Positions 1 through 9,710 of a DNA stretch of 64,000 nucleotides are shown here, one piece after another. Under the pieces are notes generated by a model that worked only from the letters and a program-made list of their open reading frames with translations, was not told where the DNA came from and did not search any database. The first letter of the stretch is position 1. Each line of letters opens with the position of its first letter. The DNA is taken from the NCBI RefSeq assembly GCF_900099695.1, contig NZ_FNCY01000003.1:227022-291021 (forward strand). Direction: 5' to 3'. The translations under genes were made by a program, and so were the position numbers. Origin of the DNA: Propionivibrio dicarboxylicus (GTDB taxonomy: Bacteria; Pseudomonadota; Gammaproteobacteria; Burkholderiales; Rhodocyclaceae).

Positions 1-1764
1 GTCTATGGCCTGCCGGTCAGCAACCCGGTCGACAACGACGGCCGCTTCGTCGCCAGCACGCCGGCGCTCTCGGTCTCACCGCTCGCCGGCAAGACCGTCT
101 GGGAAGCCAACCCGCTGGTGCTGCAGGAACTCGACGCCCGTGGCCTGCTGCTCAAATCCGAGAAGATCACGCACAGCTACCCGCACTGCTGGCGGCACAA
201 GACGCCGATCATCTTCCGTGCCACGACGCAGTGGTTCATCGGCATGGACCACAAGGACAAGGAAGACGCCGCGACGCTGCGCTGGATCGCCGAACGCGCC
301 GTCGACGAGACGCAGTTCTTCCCGGCCTGGGGCCGCGCCCGCCTCGAAGCGATGATGAAGACGCGCCCCGACTGGTGCGTCTCGCGCCAACGCAACTGGG
401 GCGTTCCGATTCCCTTCTTCCTGCACAAGGAGACCGGCGCGCTGCATCCGCGCACGCCGGAGCTGATCGAACAGGTCGCGCTGCGCGTCGAACAGGCCGG
501 CATCGAGGCCTGGTTCTCGCTCGACGCCAAGGAATTGCTCGGCGACGAAGCCGACCAGTACCGCAAGATGAAGGACACGCTCGACGTCTGGTTCGACTCC
601 GGCGTCACCCACCTCTCGGTCATGCGCGGCTCGCACGTCGACGCCTGCGCCTATCCCGCCGACCTCTACCTCGAAGGCTCCGACCAGCACCGCGGCTGGT
701 TCCAGAGTTCGCTGCTGACCGGCTGCGCCATTGACGGCCGCGCCCCCTACAAGGCGCTGCTAACGCACGGCTTCGTCGTCGACGGCAAGGGCCGCAAGAT
801 GTCGAAGTCGATGGGCAACGTCATCGCCCCGCAGAAGGTCTCGGACACGCTCGGCGCCGACATCCTGCGCCTGTGGACGGCGGCCACCGACTACTCGGGC
901 GAACTGTCGATCTCCGACGAAATCCTGAAGCGCGTCGTCGAGGCCTATCGCCGCATCCGTAACACGCTGCGCTTCCTGCTCGCCAACACCTCCGACTTCG
1001 ATGCCACGAAGGATCTGCTGCCGCCGGCGCAATGGCTCGAAATCGACCGCTACGCGCTGGCCATGACGCGTGAATTGCAGGCGCAATGCGAGACCGAGTA
1101 CGGCAAGTACGAATTCCACCGCGTCGTCCAGGCGCTGCAGACCTATTGCTCCGAAGACCTCGGCGGTTTCTACCTCGATATCCTCAAGGACCGGCTGTAC
1201 ACCACCGCCGCCGGCTCGGCCGCCCGCCGCTCGGCGCAGAGCGCGCTGTGGCACATCGCCCAGACGCTCGTCAAACTGATGGCGCCGATCCTCTCCTTCA
1301 CCGCCGAAGAGGCCTGGGCGACGATGAGCGGCAAGACCGACGACTCGATCATGCTGCACACCTGGCAGGCGCTGCCGGCGCTCGACGGCGAAGCGGCACT
1401 GATCGAGAAATGGAACGCGATCCGCGCCACCCGCGCCGAGGTCACCCGCGCGCTTGAGGAACTGCGCATCGCCGGGAAGATCGGTTCCTCGCTGCAGGCT
1501 GAAGTCACGCTCCAGGCCGACGGCGAGAAATATGCGCAACTCGCCTCGCTCGGCGACGACCTGCGCTTCGTCTTCATCTGCTCGAAGACGACGCTCGTCC
1601 GCGGCGCCGAAGAAAAGGTCGACTGCGCGCCGCTCACTCACGCCAAGTGCGAACGCTGCTGGCATGTGCGCGAGGACGTCGGCGCCAACCCGGCACACCC
1701 GGATCTCTGCGGCCGCTGCGTCAGCAACCTGCACGGTGAGGGCGAAGCGCGTGCCTGCGCGTAA
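1..1764 (+). CDS. ileS: Isoleucyl-tRNA synthetase, C-terminal part (cut by window edge)
   Basis: Charges tRNA-Ile with isoleucine in the cytoplasm. The frame is open from base 1, so the N-terminus (including the HIGH motif) lies outside the window; 587 residues are present. The class I KMSKS loop is seen as [10 protein letters not shown] near base 790. The C-terminus carries the zinc-binding cysteines typical of bacterial IleS (CERCW...CGRC, bases about 1648-1725). The end overlaps the start of lspA, an arrangement common in proteobacteria. Nothing suggests a defect. Confidence 0.97.
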   Translation, partial: VYGLPVSNPVDNDGRFVASTPALSVSPLAGKTVWEANPLVLQELDARGLLLKSEKITHSYPHCWRHKTPIIFRATTQWFIGMDHKDKEDAATLRWIAERAVDETQFFPAWGRARLEAMMKTRPDWCVSRQRNWGVPIPFFLHKETGALHPRTPELIEQVALRVEQAGIEAWFSLDAKELLGDEADQYRKMKDTLDVWFDSGVTHLSVMRGSHVDACAYPADLYLEGSDQHRGWFQSSLLTGCAIDGRAPYKALLTHGFVVDGKGRKMSKSMGNVIAPQKVSDTLGADILRLWTAATDYSGELSISDEILKRVVEAYRRIRNTLRFLLANTSDFDATKDLLPPAQWLEIDRYALAMTRELQAQCETEYGKYEFHRVVQALQTYCSEDLGGFYLDILKDRLYTTAAGSAARRSAQSALWHIAQTLVKLMAPILSFTAEEAWATMSGKTDDSIMLHTWQALPALDGEAALIEKWNAIRATRAEVTRALEELRIAGKIGSSLQAEVTLQADGEKYAQLASLGDDLRFVFICSKTTLVRGAEEKVDCAPLTHAKCERCWHVREDVGANPAHPDLCGRCVSNLHGEGEARACA

Positions 1765-2242
1765 CGCCCGTCCCTGGCTGGCCCTGGCCGGGGGCGTCAT
1801 CGCCCTCGACCAGTTGAGCAAATGGGTCGTCCTCGGCGCCCTGCATTTCGGCGAGACGCGCTATGTCGCGCCGTTCTGGAACTGGGTGCTGACCTTCAAT
1901 CCCGGCGCCGCCTTCAGCTTCCTTTCCGATGCTGGCGGCTGGCAGCGCTGGTTCTTCACCGCCCTGTCGTTCGGTGTCTCGGCCTGGATCGTCGTCATGC
2001 TCCGCCGTCACCACCGTGAGACGGGCCTGTCGCTGGCGCTGGCGCTGGTCCTCGGCGGCGCGATCGGTAACGTCATCGACCGCATCCGCTTCGGCGCCGT
2101 CGTCGACTTCATCCAGTGGCATGCCGCCGGCTACTACTGGCCGGCCTTCAACGTCGCCGACTCGGCCATCACGCTCGGCGCGGTGCTGCTCGTCTGGGAT
2201 CAGTGGCGCCGGAAACCGGACGACGCCGACGCGGTCCAATAG
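1751..2242 (+). CDS. lspA: Lipoprotein signal peptidase (signal peptidase II)
   Basis: Inner-membrane aspartyl protease that removes the signal peptide from diacylglyceryl-modified prolipoproteins. The 163-residue product has four hydrophobic segments and both conserved aspartate motifs: NVIDR near the middle and FNVADS near the C-terminus. I chose the GTG at 1751 because GAGGG sits 8 bases upstream and the protein then has normal family length. A GTG at 1736 is also possible but lacks a good ribosome site. It overlaps ileS by 14 bases, suggesting translational coupling. Confidence 0.93.
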   Translation: MPARNARPWLALAGGVIALDQLSKWVVLGALHFGETRYVAPFWNWVLTFNPGAAFSFLSDAGGWQRWFFTALSFGVSAWIVVMLRRHHRETGLSLALALVLGGAIGNVIDRIRFGAVVDFIQWHAAGYYWPAFNVADSAITLGAVLLVWDQWRRKPDDADAVQ

Positions 2243-2273
2243 GCCTCGTCCCGACCTTCCCCACGGATTTCCC

Positions 2274-3206
2274 ATGCACGTCATCCTTGCCAATCCCCGC
2301 GGCTTCTGCGCCGGCGTCGAACGCGCCATCGCCATCGTCGAGCGCGCCATCGAGAAGTTCGGCGCACCGATCTACGTGCGCCACGAAGTCGTGCACAACC
2401 GTTTCGTCTGCGACAACCTGCGCGCCAAGGGTGCGATCTTCGTCGAGGAACTCGACGAAGTGCCGGCCGGCCAGACCGTCATTTTCAGCGCCCACGGTGT
2501 GCCCAAGAGCGTGCGCGAGGATGCCGAACGGCGCGGCCTGCGCGTTTTCGACGCCACCTGCCCGCTGGTTACCAAGGTCCACAACCAGGTCGCCCGCCTG
2601 CACCGCGACGACTACGAAATTGTCATGATCGGCCACAAGGGCCACCCCGAGGTCGAAGGCACGATGGGGCAAAGTACCGGCCGCATGCATCTGGTCGAAA
2701 CGGCCGAGGAGGTCGCCGCGCTGAGCGTCACCACGCCCGACCGCCTGGCCTACGTGACGCAGACGACGCTCTCCGTCGACGACGCCGAGCGCGTCATCGC
2801 CGCCCTCAAGACCCGTTTCCCTTCCATCGTCGGCCCCAAGCGCGACGACATCTGCTACGCGACGCAGAATCGCCAGGACGCCGTCAAGGCGCTCGCCCAG
2901 ACCACCGACCTCGTGCTCGTCGTCGGCTCGCGCAACAGTTCGAACTCCAACCGCCTGCGCGAAGTCGCCCGGCTGAACGGCACCGATGCGCACCTCATCG
3001 ACGATGCCAGACAGATCGACCGCGCCTGGCTGGCCGATGTCAAACGCATCGGTGTGACGGCCGGGGCATCGGCCCCCGAAGTGCTCGTCCAGCAGGTCAT
3101 CACGACGCTCGCGGCCGAAGGTAGCACAGGCGTCGAGCAGCTGATCGGCGCCGAGGAAAACGTCACCTTCGCCTTGCCGAAAGAACTGCAGGGCGACGCC
3201 GGGTAA
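2274..3206 (+). CDS. ispH: 4-hydroxy-3-methylbut-2-enyl diphosphate reductase
   Basis: Last step of the MEP isoprenoid pathway, reducing HMBPP to IPP and DMAPP with a [4Fe-4S] cluster. The 310-residue protein starts [15 protein letters not shown], with the first cluster cysteine at position 12. The second (ATCPLV) and third (DICYAT) cluster cysteines are present, as are the HEVVHN and GHKGHPEV motifs. It lies 31 bases after lspA on the same strand, the usual order. dxs and ispA of the same route are elsewhere in this window (28.9-31.8 kb). No clear Shine-Dalgarno precedes the ATG. Confidence 0.97.
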   Translation: MHVILANPRGFCAGVERAIAIVERAIEKFGAPIYVRHEVVHNRFVCDNLRAKGAIFVEELDEVPAGQTVIFSAHGVPKSVREDAERRGLRVFDATCPLVTKVHNQVARLHRDDYEIVMIGHKGHPEVEGTMGQSTGRMHLVETAEEVAALSVTTPDRLAYVTQTTLSVDDAERVIAALKTRFPSIVGPKRDDICYATQNRQDAVKALAQTTDLVLVVGSRNSSNSNRLREVARLNGTDAHLIDDARQIDRAWLADVKRIGVTAGASAPEVLVQQVITTLAAEGSTGVEQLIGAEENVTFALPKELQGDAG

Positions 3207-3226
3207 GACGCCCGCCCCGCTGGCGG

Positions 3227-3895
3227 CTAACGCCTGAGCCGTGCGCGCGGTGGCGGCGGCGCGTATTGCAACTCGCCCTTGAGCCGCGCATGCACGCTCG
3301 CCCCATGACGGATTGCCGGCGTGAAGGGCTGCCGCAACAGTGCTTCCTCAAGACTGGCGACCAGCACCGCCGGCAGATCGGTATCGAGCACATCGACGCG
3401 GCCGACGCGGCCGACGTCGTCAATCCACAATTCGACGACGAGACGCCCCGGCGTCAGCGCTTCCTGCCCCCCCGACGCCGAAGCAGCCAGCGTCGACAGT
3501 TCGGTCAGCGGATACGGCGGCACATCGACTTCGGCGTGCAGGTAATAGGTCGGATCGATCGCGACGACGCCGGCCGGCACGTCGCGCATTGCCGGCGGCA
3601 GAGCACTTCCCGGTGCGGGCGCATCGGCATCGTCGGACGACGGCACGGACGCCGTCAGCGGCACCGGCGATGTCGATGTCGAGATTTGCGCAGGCGGCGT
3701 CTTCCGGACTGGCGAGCCCATGTTTTTCGCCATCGCCATGGCAATCGTCGCATCCAGTGGCAGCGGCGCCGCACGGCTGAAACCGGCGAAAGCGTCACCG
3801 CGCGGCAAGCCCTGCCAGACGAGCAGGGCGAGCGCATGCACGAGCAGCGACGCCAGCACTGCCACGCTCAGCGGTTGACGCTCGCTCTGACGCAC
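3227..3895 (-). CDS. TonB-like periplasm-spanning protein
   Basis: A 222-residue protein with one N-terminal membrane segment (about residues 8-28: VAVLASLLVHALALLVW), a Pro/Ala/Ser-rich linker (about 45-105) and a C-terminal domain resembling TonB-C (LVVELWIDDVGRVGRVDVL...). That architecture fits an energy transducer or a TonB-like structural protein crossing the periplasm. It starts from GTG. No ExbB/ExbD genes are adjacent. It lies only 10 bases downstream of pilY1 on the same strand, so it is probably cotranscribed with the minor pilins. Function in the pilus is unproven; a partner for a TonB receptor elsewhere is the alternative. Confidence 0.7.
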   Translation of the reverse strand: MRQSERQPLSVAVLASLLVHALALLVWQGLPRGDAFAGFSRAAPLPLDATIAMAMAKNMGSPVRKTPPAQISTSTSPVPLTASVPSSDDADAPAPGSALPPAMRDVPAGVVAIDPTYYLHAEVDVPPYPLTELSTLAASASGGQEALTPGRLVVELWIDDVGRVGRVDVLDTDLPAVLVASLEEALLRQPFTPAIRHGASVHARLKGELQYAPPPPRARLRR

Positions 3896-3905
3896 GACCG
3901 CCCGC

Positions 3906-6900
3906 CTATTCGATCAACTGTCGCCAGGACACGCGTCGCGGCACCGTCGCCGCGCTGCCGATGCCGACGTCGCGCACATCGGTCGTCGTGTCGCCGAGCC
4001 GGGTAATACTGCGTACGGCGCCGCCGTCGAGCTGGACGATGACCGGCCGCGTCGCCAGCGCGTTGGCGATCTTGACGCCGCCAAACCCGGAAATCGGCGC
4101 CCCGGAACGGTAGTCGAGGTTATAGATGAAGCTCTGGCCGGCCGAGGAACAGGCCGTGCCGGTCGGCTGGTTGGTCGTAAACACCAGCGTCCCGAGCACC
4201 AGCGCCGGATCGGTATAAGAGCGTTCACCGTTGTCGGGGAAGTCGAGATACCAACCGGCGGCGCTGGCGAGGTTCACCGAGTTCTGGCTGACCAGACGGT
4301 TCTGGTTGCTATCGATCGTCACCGTCTGGGCGATGAAGGTCGCCGTACCGCCGCGCACCGCGCCCCAGCCGGTCGCCGTCAGCGGGTCCTTGACGGCATA
4401 GAAGGACTGCTTGTTGTTGGTCGGCGAACTCTGCTGCGCCGCATCCGAGCGATCGCTGTCGCCGAGGAAGCGACCGGTCCCGACCAGCACCAACGCGACG
4501 CCGTTGCTGTCGCCAAGCTCCGGACGCTCGGTCACCGGCTGCAGCGTCCCGGCCGGCCCGGAGAACACTGCCAGGCGCAAGGCTTCGTAGCCCGACGGAC
4601 TGATCGTGTCGTTGACGTCGAAACGCCAGAGATTGCCGAAGAGATCGCCGCCGTAGACGCGCCGGACGGTATTGTCGGTATCGGGCGAATCGACCCAGGC
4701 AGCGATCTTGGCGAGCCCGCTCGGACACGGCGCCGTCGTACACACACCGGAAATCGCCGAATTGCTGCCGACCCCCGTGGCGATCTTGCGGATGATCGCG
4801 CCGGTCTGCGGGTTGAGGACATACAAATAACCGCCGCCGTCGCCCGGCGTCGTGTTGTTGTAGCCCGACGTCACGAGTACCGCCCAGGTGCCATCGGCGA
4901 GCTTGGTGACGACCGGGTTGCCGTAGCTGTAACCCAGGTCGCAATCGTCGCTGGCGCCGACCGCCGCCGCGAGCGTCGCGGCGCAGGACGTCGTCCGCCG
5001 CTTGAACTCCCAGAGCGCTTTCGGCTGCGTCGGATCGGTGATGTCGAGCGCATAGAAGCCGGCGCCGCCGGCGGCGAGCCCGCCGATCAGCAAGGTCTTC
5101 CAGCTGCCGCCGAAATAGGCATAGTCGACCACCGGCGTGCCGTCGAGGAGGAAGCGGTGATCGTTCTTGTAATTCATCGACGCAAGTTTGTAGAGATTCG
5201 GCAGCACCATGCTCGGCAGGTAGGCCCAGCTCTCCTGCCCGGTCGTCGCGTTGACGGCGTGCAGCATGCCGTCATTGGCGGCGACATACACCATGCCCGG
5301 ATTGCTGGCCTGTGACGCCTTGAAGGTACTGAAACCGCTGTCGGAATAATTGGCCAGCGGCTGCTTCACATACACCGCTTCGGACGACACGATGTCGCCC
5401 AAGGCGTGCGTGCGCAGACGGTAGTAGATCGGCCGGGCGGCGGCGGTATTGTCGGTGCGGTCCTCGTAGCCGGTCTGCCCGCGCAGGAAGCGGATCAGCT
5501 TGTCGCCGGCCGCGTCGGCCTGCTCGCTCGATGACAGACAATTACGAATGGTCGGATCGCCGACGATGGTGTAGGTCGTCGTCGCGCAGAACTGCGGCAG
5601 CGAGGCCATCGCCGTCGACGAGAAATACGCCTGCTCGGCGGTCGTCAGGTTGCCCCAGACGAAGGGTTTCAACTGGCTCGGGTAGGTACTCGTCTCGGTC
5701 GAGAAGGTATAGATCGTGCGCGTGTCGGTCGTCGCCGTCACCTTCGTATCGAGCAGCGGCTGCGCGTTCCAGTCGATCACCGGCGTCGGCGGCGTGCCCG
5801 AGGTGATGATGTTGCCGGTTGCCACGTCGATCTGCAGGCGCTGCAACTCGCTCGTCCATTCGCTCGTCTTGAAGTCCGAGCTGAACAGGAAATTGTCGCC
5901 GGTCGTGATGTTCGGGTTGCTGGTCGTCGCGGCAGCGGCATCGCCAAGCTTGGCCGAAATGCTGGCCAGCGCGCCGGACAGTCCGGCCGCGAGCGCCGCC
6001 GGGTCGCCGGCGCTGAAGTACTGGCCGCGCCCGTTGACCGCAGCATGCCAGAGGTCATCGACGTTGGCCTGGGAATCGCTGGACGGTGTCGGCCAGTTGC
6101 AGGTCGTCCCCGACGACTGCCAGGTGCAGCTCGTCGACGAGGCTGTCGCACCGGCGGCAACGTCCTGGTAGTCGCCGCTGCTCGCGCTCGAATAATTCGA
6201 CTGGAATTTCATGTAGCCGTCGATCCCGAGTCCGAGCGTGTAGGTCGTCATGCGCTGAATGTTGTTGGTATAAGTGCCGTTGGCCGAATCGTAATCGCCG
6301 GTACCGACGTCGACGCCGTTGTTCATCGAACCGGCAACGCGCAGGTCGGTGTTGTAGTAGTAGTGCGCGACGTCGGCCAGCGTGTCGGACACGCCACCCG
6401 AGGTCGCCACCGTCGTCGCCGTCGTCCCGGCGGTCGGTCCGGTTGTCGACAGCGTCGTCACCGTCGCTGTGCCGCTCGTCGTCGTATTTGTCGCCGTGAT
6501 CGCTGCCGATGACGTTCCGGCAGCGGTCGGCGTCGCCATGCAGGTCGAGGTCGACGAGGCCGTCGTCCAGCTGGTTCCAGCGCCCGGCGCGCCGGTATCG
6601 CTCGTCGTCGACAGGGTGTTGCTGACCGTCGCCGTCGAGGTCGCGGCCGTGCTGTTGGTATTCGAGGTGACGACACCATTGATCGTCACCACGGTATTGT
6701 TGTAGGTCGAGGTCTGGTCGGTGACGATCACCAGCGAACCGACCGCGACCTGGTTATAGGTCTGCGTCGCCGTCGTCACCGTCGTGCCGGTGTTGCTGGA
6801 CGTCGTCCCGCGCCGGCAGACGTAGAGCGAGTTGCCCGAATACACCGCATTACACGAACTCGTCCCGGCCGTCGAATTATTCGGATAGAGACACCATTCG

Positions 6901-9074
6901 ACGCCGGCGCCGTCGGTGACACAGCCGAGATCGACCCCCCCCGGCGTGGCGGTCGAGTTGCTGGTGCCGCGACAGGCATAGGCCTTCGGACTGGTGCCGG
7001 CGCCACTCGTACAGTTGGTGCCCTTGCTGGTATTCGCCTCCATGCACCAGGTGCGCGTGGCGTTAGCCGAGTTCTTGCTGTTGTCCTGAGCGCAACTGCC
7101 GGCCGCCGCCGGCACCGAAATCGCACAGCTGGCACCCTGCGTGACGACGGTCCGCGTCCAGGTGGACGTCTGCGTCGCGCTCTGCACCGACTGCTGCCGG
7201 ACGACCGTCGTATAGGGTGTCACCGCCGTCACCGTCGCCGTCGCGCCGTCCGAATACGGCCGCCCGGCGCCGCCGTCGCTGTTGCCGATCGCCGTCGTCC
7301 GGTCGAGCCGGCAGCCCTGGCCGTTCCGGCCCGAACAACCGCTGTCGTTGCCGGTATTCCAGTAACCGTCGGTCGACAGGATGGTGAAATTCTTCTGGCA
7401 TGAATACTGGACCGGATCGACAACCGTCGAGCCATTGAGCGAGACGCCGTTCAGGCTGCCACCATAGATCAGGCCCGCCGTCGACAAAGCCGAACGCAGC
7501 GGCGTGCCGTTGCTCGGATCGGCGGCGAACAGCTTGGCGTACCAGGAACTCTTCTGGCCGCTGTCGAAGGTGGCGACGTTGAGGAAGGAATTGCTGGCAT
7601 TCGCGTCAATCGACAGGTAACCGACGCGGAAATTGTCGGAAACGCCCTGAAACGCGAGGCTCGTCGCCGACTTCATCATCTGCATCCGCGTCCGGTAGTA
7701 GGTGTACCAGTTGGCGAAATTGGTCATTTCCTCGGCATAGGTACAGGTCGAACCGGCACAGTCGGAGCGCGCGCTGGCCTTCGTCGACGAACCCGGATAC
7801 GGATAACTGTTGTTCGTCGATACGATGTCGACACGCTGGAAGCTGCCCGGCACCGGCTTCTTGCCGTTGAAACTGCCGCTGCCGGCGATCGTCATCGTCG
7901 TCGTCCCGGACCCGTTGCTCTGGACCGGCGTCACCGACCCGTTCGCCGCCGTCGCCGCATACGGTGCATAGATCAGGAAGGTGCAGGTGCGCGTGCCGCT
8001 GCTCGTCGCACAGCGTTTCGCCGTCGCCATATAACCGTTGGCGAGATTGTTGATGATCGCCTGCGCCACGGTATCGACGTCGTTCGACGCGGTCGTCGCC
8101 GTACTCAGGAGCGCCGCCCCCGTAGCAACGGTAATGCCGGTTACCGTTGCCGCCTTGTTGCTCGATGCCGTCGAACTGCCGCTGACTGAAAAGCTGATGA
8201 AATTGCTCGTATCGCCCGACTTGAAGATCATCGGATAGCGCGGATACTGAAAGGTATCGTTCTTCAGCGCCTGACAGGTCGTCAGCGCCGTGTCGCTGCA
8301 CCAACGCAGCTTGGCCGGCACCGTGTAGGAACCGGTCGCCGCCGAGGCCACCGTGCAGTTGGTCTGCTTGTCCGAATCGCAGTACTCGCCGGGAACGATG
8401 ACGTAGTAATAGGCATTGCCTGAAATCGCATGGAAGCTCGCGTAGCTCGAATTCGGCAGCAGGTAGTTCGAGGTATTCCTGAAACAGCTGGTGTAATTGG
8501 TATCGGTACACCACTCGCCGTCGGGATAGCCGGCAACAAGATCGACGACCTTGGTCGATGCGTGCTGAATGCCATAAGCATCGAGCTTGACGGACGTCCA
8601 GGCCGAGGTATTGGCCGAGGTCTGGCTATCCTTGCTGGTGCCATCGGCATTGACCGGCGGGACATAGCGGATGGCCGGGTTGTAATAGATCCGGTTGAAG
8701 TCGCTCGTCATGAACGGCACATCGCCGCGCATGGTGCCGAAGGTCGTCGCCGATCCCGACATCCACATGCAGGCATCGCTCGACCCGGAACGGTTGCGGC
8801 AGCAGGCAGAGCCGGAGTTCGAGGTACTGACCGTGCCATCCGACTTCTTGCAGTAATAGTCGTTGGCCCAGTCGGGCAGGAAGTCCCAGTTCATACTGCC
8901 CGAATCGTCGAGGATGAACATCAGGTTCGGCTTGACTGCCGTCGCGTTGTTTTCCGAGGTCACCATCGGCGAGGTGGCGATATCGGTGGACGCGCCATAG
9001 GCCGCCACGCCGGCCAGGGTGACGATGATCGCCGCCAGCCGGCGTCCCCATGAAAAAATCCAGCTCTCACGCAT
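3906..9074 (-). CDS. pilY1: Type IV pilus tip/assembly protein PilY1 (PilC family)
   Basis: Large secreted pilus-associated adhesin and assembly factor. The start at 9074 gives a signal peptide (RRLAAIIVTLAGVAAYG) and has GAGAGGA a few bases upstream; an in-frame ATG at 9089 lacks this. Near residue 55 a von Willebrand-A type metal site is seen (FILDDSGSM). The C-terminal ~600 residues match the PilC/PilY beta-propeller (GMVYVAANDGMLHAVN, GGDLFGNLWRFDV), with an Asp-rich loop near residue 1460 resembling the family's calcium site. At 1722 residues it is much longer than Pseudomonas PilY1 (about 1160). Part of the excess is a Ser/Thr-rich tract around residues 760-900. It follows pilX. Confidence 0.93.
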   Translation of the reverse strand: MRESWIFSWGRRLAAIIVTLAGVAAYGASTDIATSPMVTSENNATAVKPNLMFILDDSGSMNWDFLPDWANDYYCKKSDGTVSTSNSGSACCRNRSGSSDACMWMSGSATTFGTMRGDVPFMTSDFNRIYYNPAIRYVPPVNADGTSKDSQTSANTSAWTSVKLDAYGIQHASTKVVDLVAGYPDGEWCTDTNYTSCFRNTSNYLLPNSSYASFHAISGNAYYYVIVPGEYCDSDKQTNCTVASAATGSYTVPAKLRWCSDTALTTCQALKNDTFQYPRYPMIFKSGDTSNFISFSVSGSSTASSNKAATVTGITVATGAALLSTATTASNDVDTVAQAIINNLANGYMATAKRCATSSGTRTCTFLIYAPYAATAANGSVTPVQSNGSGTTTMTIAGSGSFNGKKPVPGSFQRVDIVSTNNSYPYPGSSTKASARSDCAGSTCTYAEEMTNFANWYTYYRTRMQMMKSATSLAFQGVSDNFRVGYLSIDANASNSFLNVATFDSGQKSSWYAKLFAADPSNGTPLRSALSTAGLIYGGSLNGVSLNGSTVVDPVQYSCQKNFTILSTDGYWNTGNDSGCSGRNGQGCRLDRTTAIGNSDGGAGRPYSDGATATVTAVTPYTTVVRQQSVQSATQTSTWTRTVVTQGASCAISVPAAAGSCAQDNSKNSANATRTWCMEANTSKGTNCTSGAGTSPKAYACRGTSNSTATPGGVDLGCVTDGAGVEWCLYPNNSTAGTSSCNAVYSGNSLYVCRRGTTSSNTGTTVTTATQTYNQVAVGSLVIVTDQTSTYNNTVVTINGVVTSNTNSTAATSTATVSNTLSTTSDTGAPGAGTSWTTASSTSTCMATPTAAGTSSAAITATNTTTSGTATVTTLSTTGPTAGTTATTVATSGGVSDTLADVAHYYYNTDLRVAGSMNNGVDVGTGDYDSANGTYTNNIQRMTTYTLGLGIDGYMKFQSNYSSASSGDYQDVAAGATASSTSCTWQSSGTTCNWPTPSSDSQANVDDLWHAAVNGRGQYFSAGDPAALAAGLSGALASISAKLGDAAAATTSNPNITTGDNFLFSSDFKTSEWTSELQRLQIDVATGNIITSGTPPTPVIDWNAQPLLDTKVTATTDTRTIYTFSTETSTYPSQLKPFVWGNLTTAEQAYFSSTAMASLPQFCATTTYTIVGDPTIRNCLSSSEQADAAGDKLIRFLRGQTGYEDRTDNTAAARPIYYRLRTHALGDIVSSEAVYVKQPLANYSDSGFSTFKASQASNPGMVYVAANDGMLHAVNATTGQESWAYLPSMVLPNLYKLASMNYKNDHRFLLDGTPVVDYAYFGGSWKTLLIGGLAAGGAGFYALDITDPTQPKALWEFKRRTTSCAATLAAAVGASDDCDLGYSYGNPVVTKLADGTWAVLVTSGYNNTTPGDGGGYLYVLNPQTGAIIRKIATGVGSNSAISGVCTTAPCPSGLAKIAAWVDSPDTDNTVRRVYGGDLFGNLWRFDVNDTISPSGYEALRLAVFSGPAGTLQPVTERPELGDSNGVALVLVGTGRFLGDSDRSDAAQQSSPTNNKQSFYAVKDPLTATGWGAVRGGTATFIAQTVTIDSNQNRLVSQNSVNLASAAGWYLDFPDNGERSYTDPALVLGTLVFTTNQPTGTACSSAGQSFIYNLDYRSGAPISGFGGVKIANALATRPVIVQLDGGAVRSITRLGDTTTDVRDVGIGSAATVPRRVSWRQLIE

Positions 9075-9095
9075 TTCCGTTCCTCTCAACCCACG

Positions 9096-9710
9096 CTAGA
9101 GCGCGATGATCGCCTGCACGAAACTCACCGTGTTCTTCTTGCCTTGAATGCGCACGGTGATTCGGTAATAGACCTGCGACGAAGCCTGGAAGCGGGTCGC
9201 GCCGGCTCGCTTGGCATAACCGCCGGAACTCGCCACCGACGGTGTCTCGATGCAGTTGGCGCCGACACCGGTCATCGCCGCCGTGCCGGCACACAGGCGA
9301 TGAATGAAATACGACACCGTGTTACCGCTCGCATCCTCGGCAAGCGTCACTGCGTTGGCCGCGAGGCTCGCCGCCCAGAACTGCTCCCAGGTCTGCCCGG
9401 CAGCCGGTTGGTCGGTGGCATTGCCACCGTTCGACTTGTAACCGGCCGGACAGGTCGATACCGCGTTGCCGGTCGCGCCGCAGGTCAGGGTCAGGACGTT
9501 CGCCGTCGATAACCAGTTGAGCGCCGTTTCAACGCCGACATCGCCCGAATAGGTGGCGCTCTGGCGGAAACTGAGATTGCCGGCAACCAGCGTCGTCGTG
9601 TCGAGCGAGCGGATCATCGCGATCGCGCCAAGCGTCATGATGACCAGCATGACCAGCGTCACGATCAGCGCCATGCCGCGCTGGCGCGGCGAATTGGACC
9701 GGATCAGCAT
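9096..9710 (-). CDS. pilX: Minor pilin-associated protein PilX
   Basis: 204-residue PilX-type protein of the type IV pilus tip complex. It has a short basic leader then a prepilin-like hydrophobic helix (QRGMALIVTLVMLVIMTLGAIAM), followed by RSLDTTTLVAGNLSFRQ, a typical PilX stretch. I place the start at 9710; its first bases overlap the end of pilW by 7 nt, implying coupled translation. It lies between pilW and pilY1, the standard order. Confidence 0.88.
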   Translation of the reverse strand: MLIRSNSPRQRGMALIVTLVMLVIMTLGAIAMIRSLDTTTLVAGNLSFRQSATYSGDVGVETALNWLSTANVLTLTCGATGNAVSTCPAGYKSNGGNATDQPAAGQTWEQFWAASLAANAVTLAEDASGNTVSYFIHRLCAGTAAMTGVGANCIETPSVASSGGYAKRAGATRFQASSQVYYRITVRIQGKKNTVSFVQAIIAL

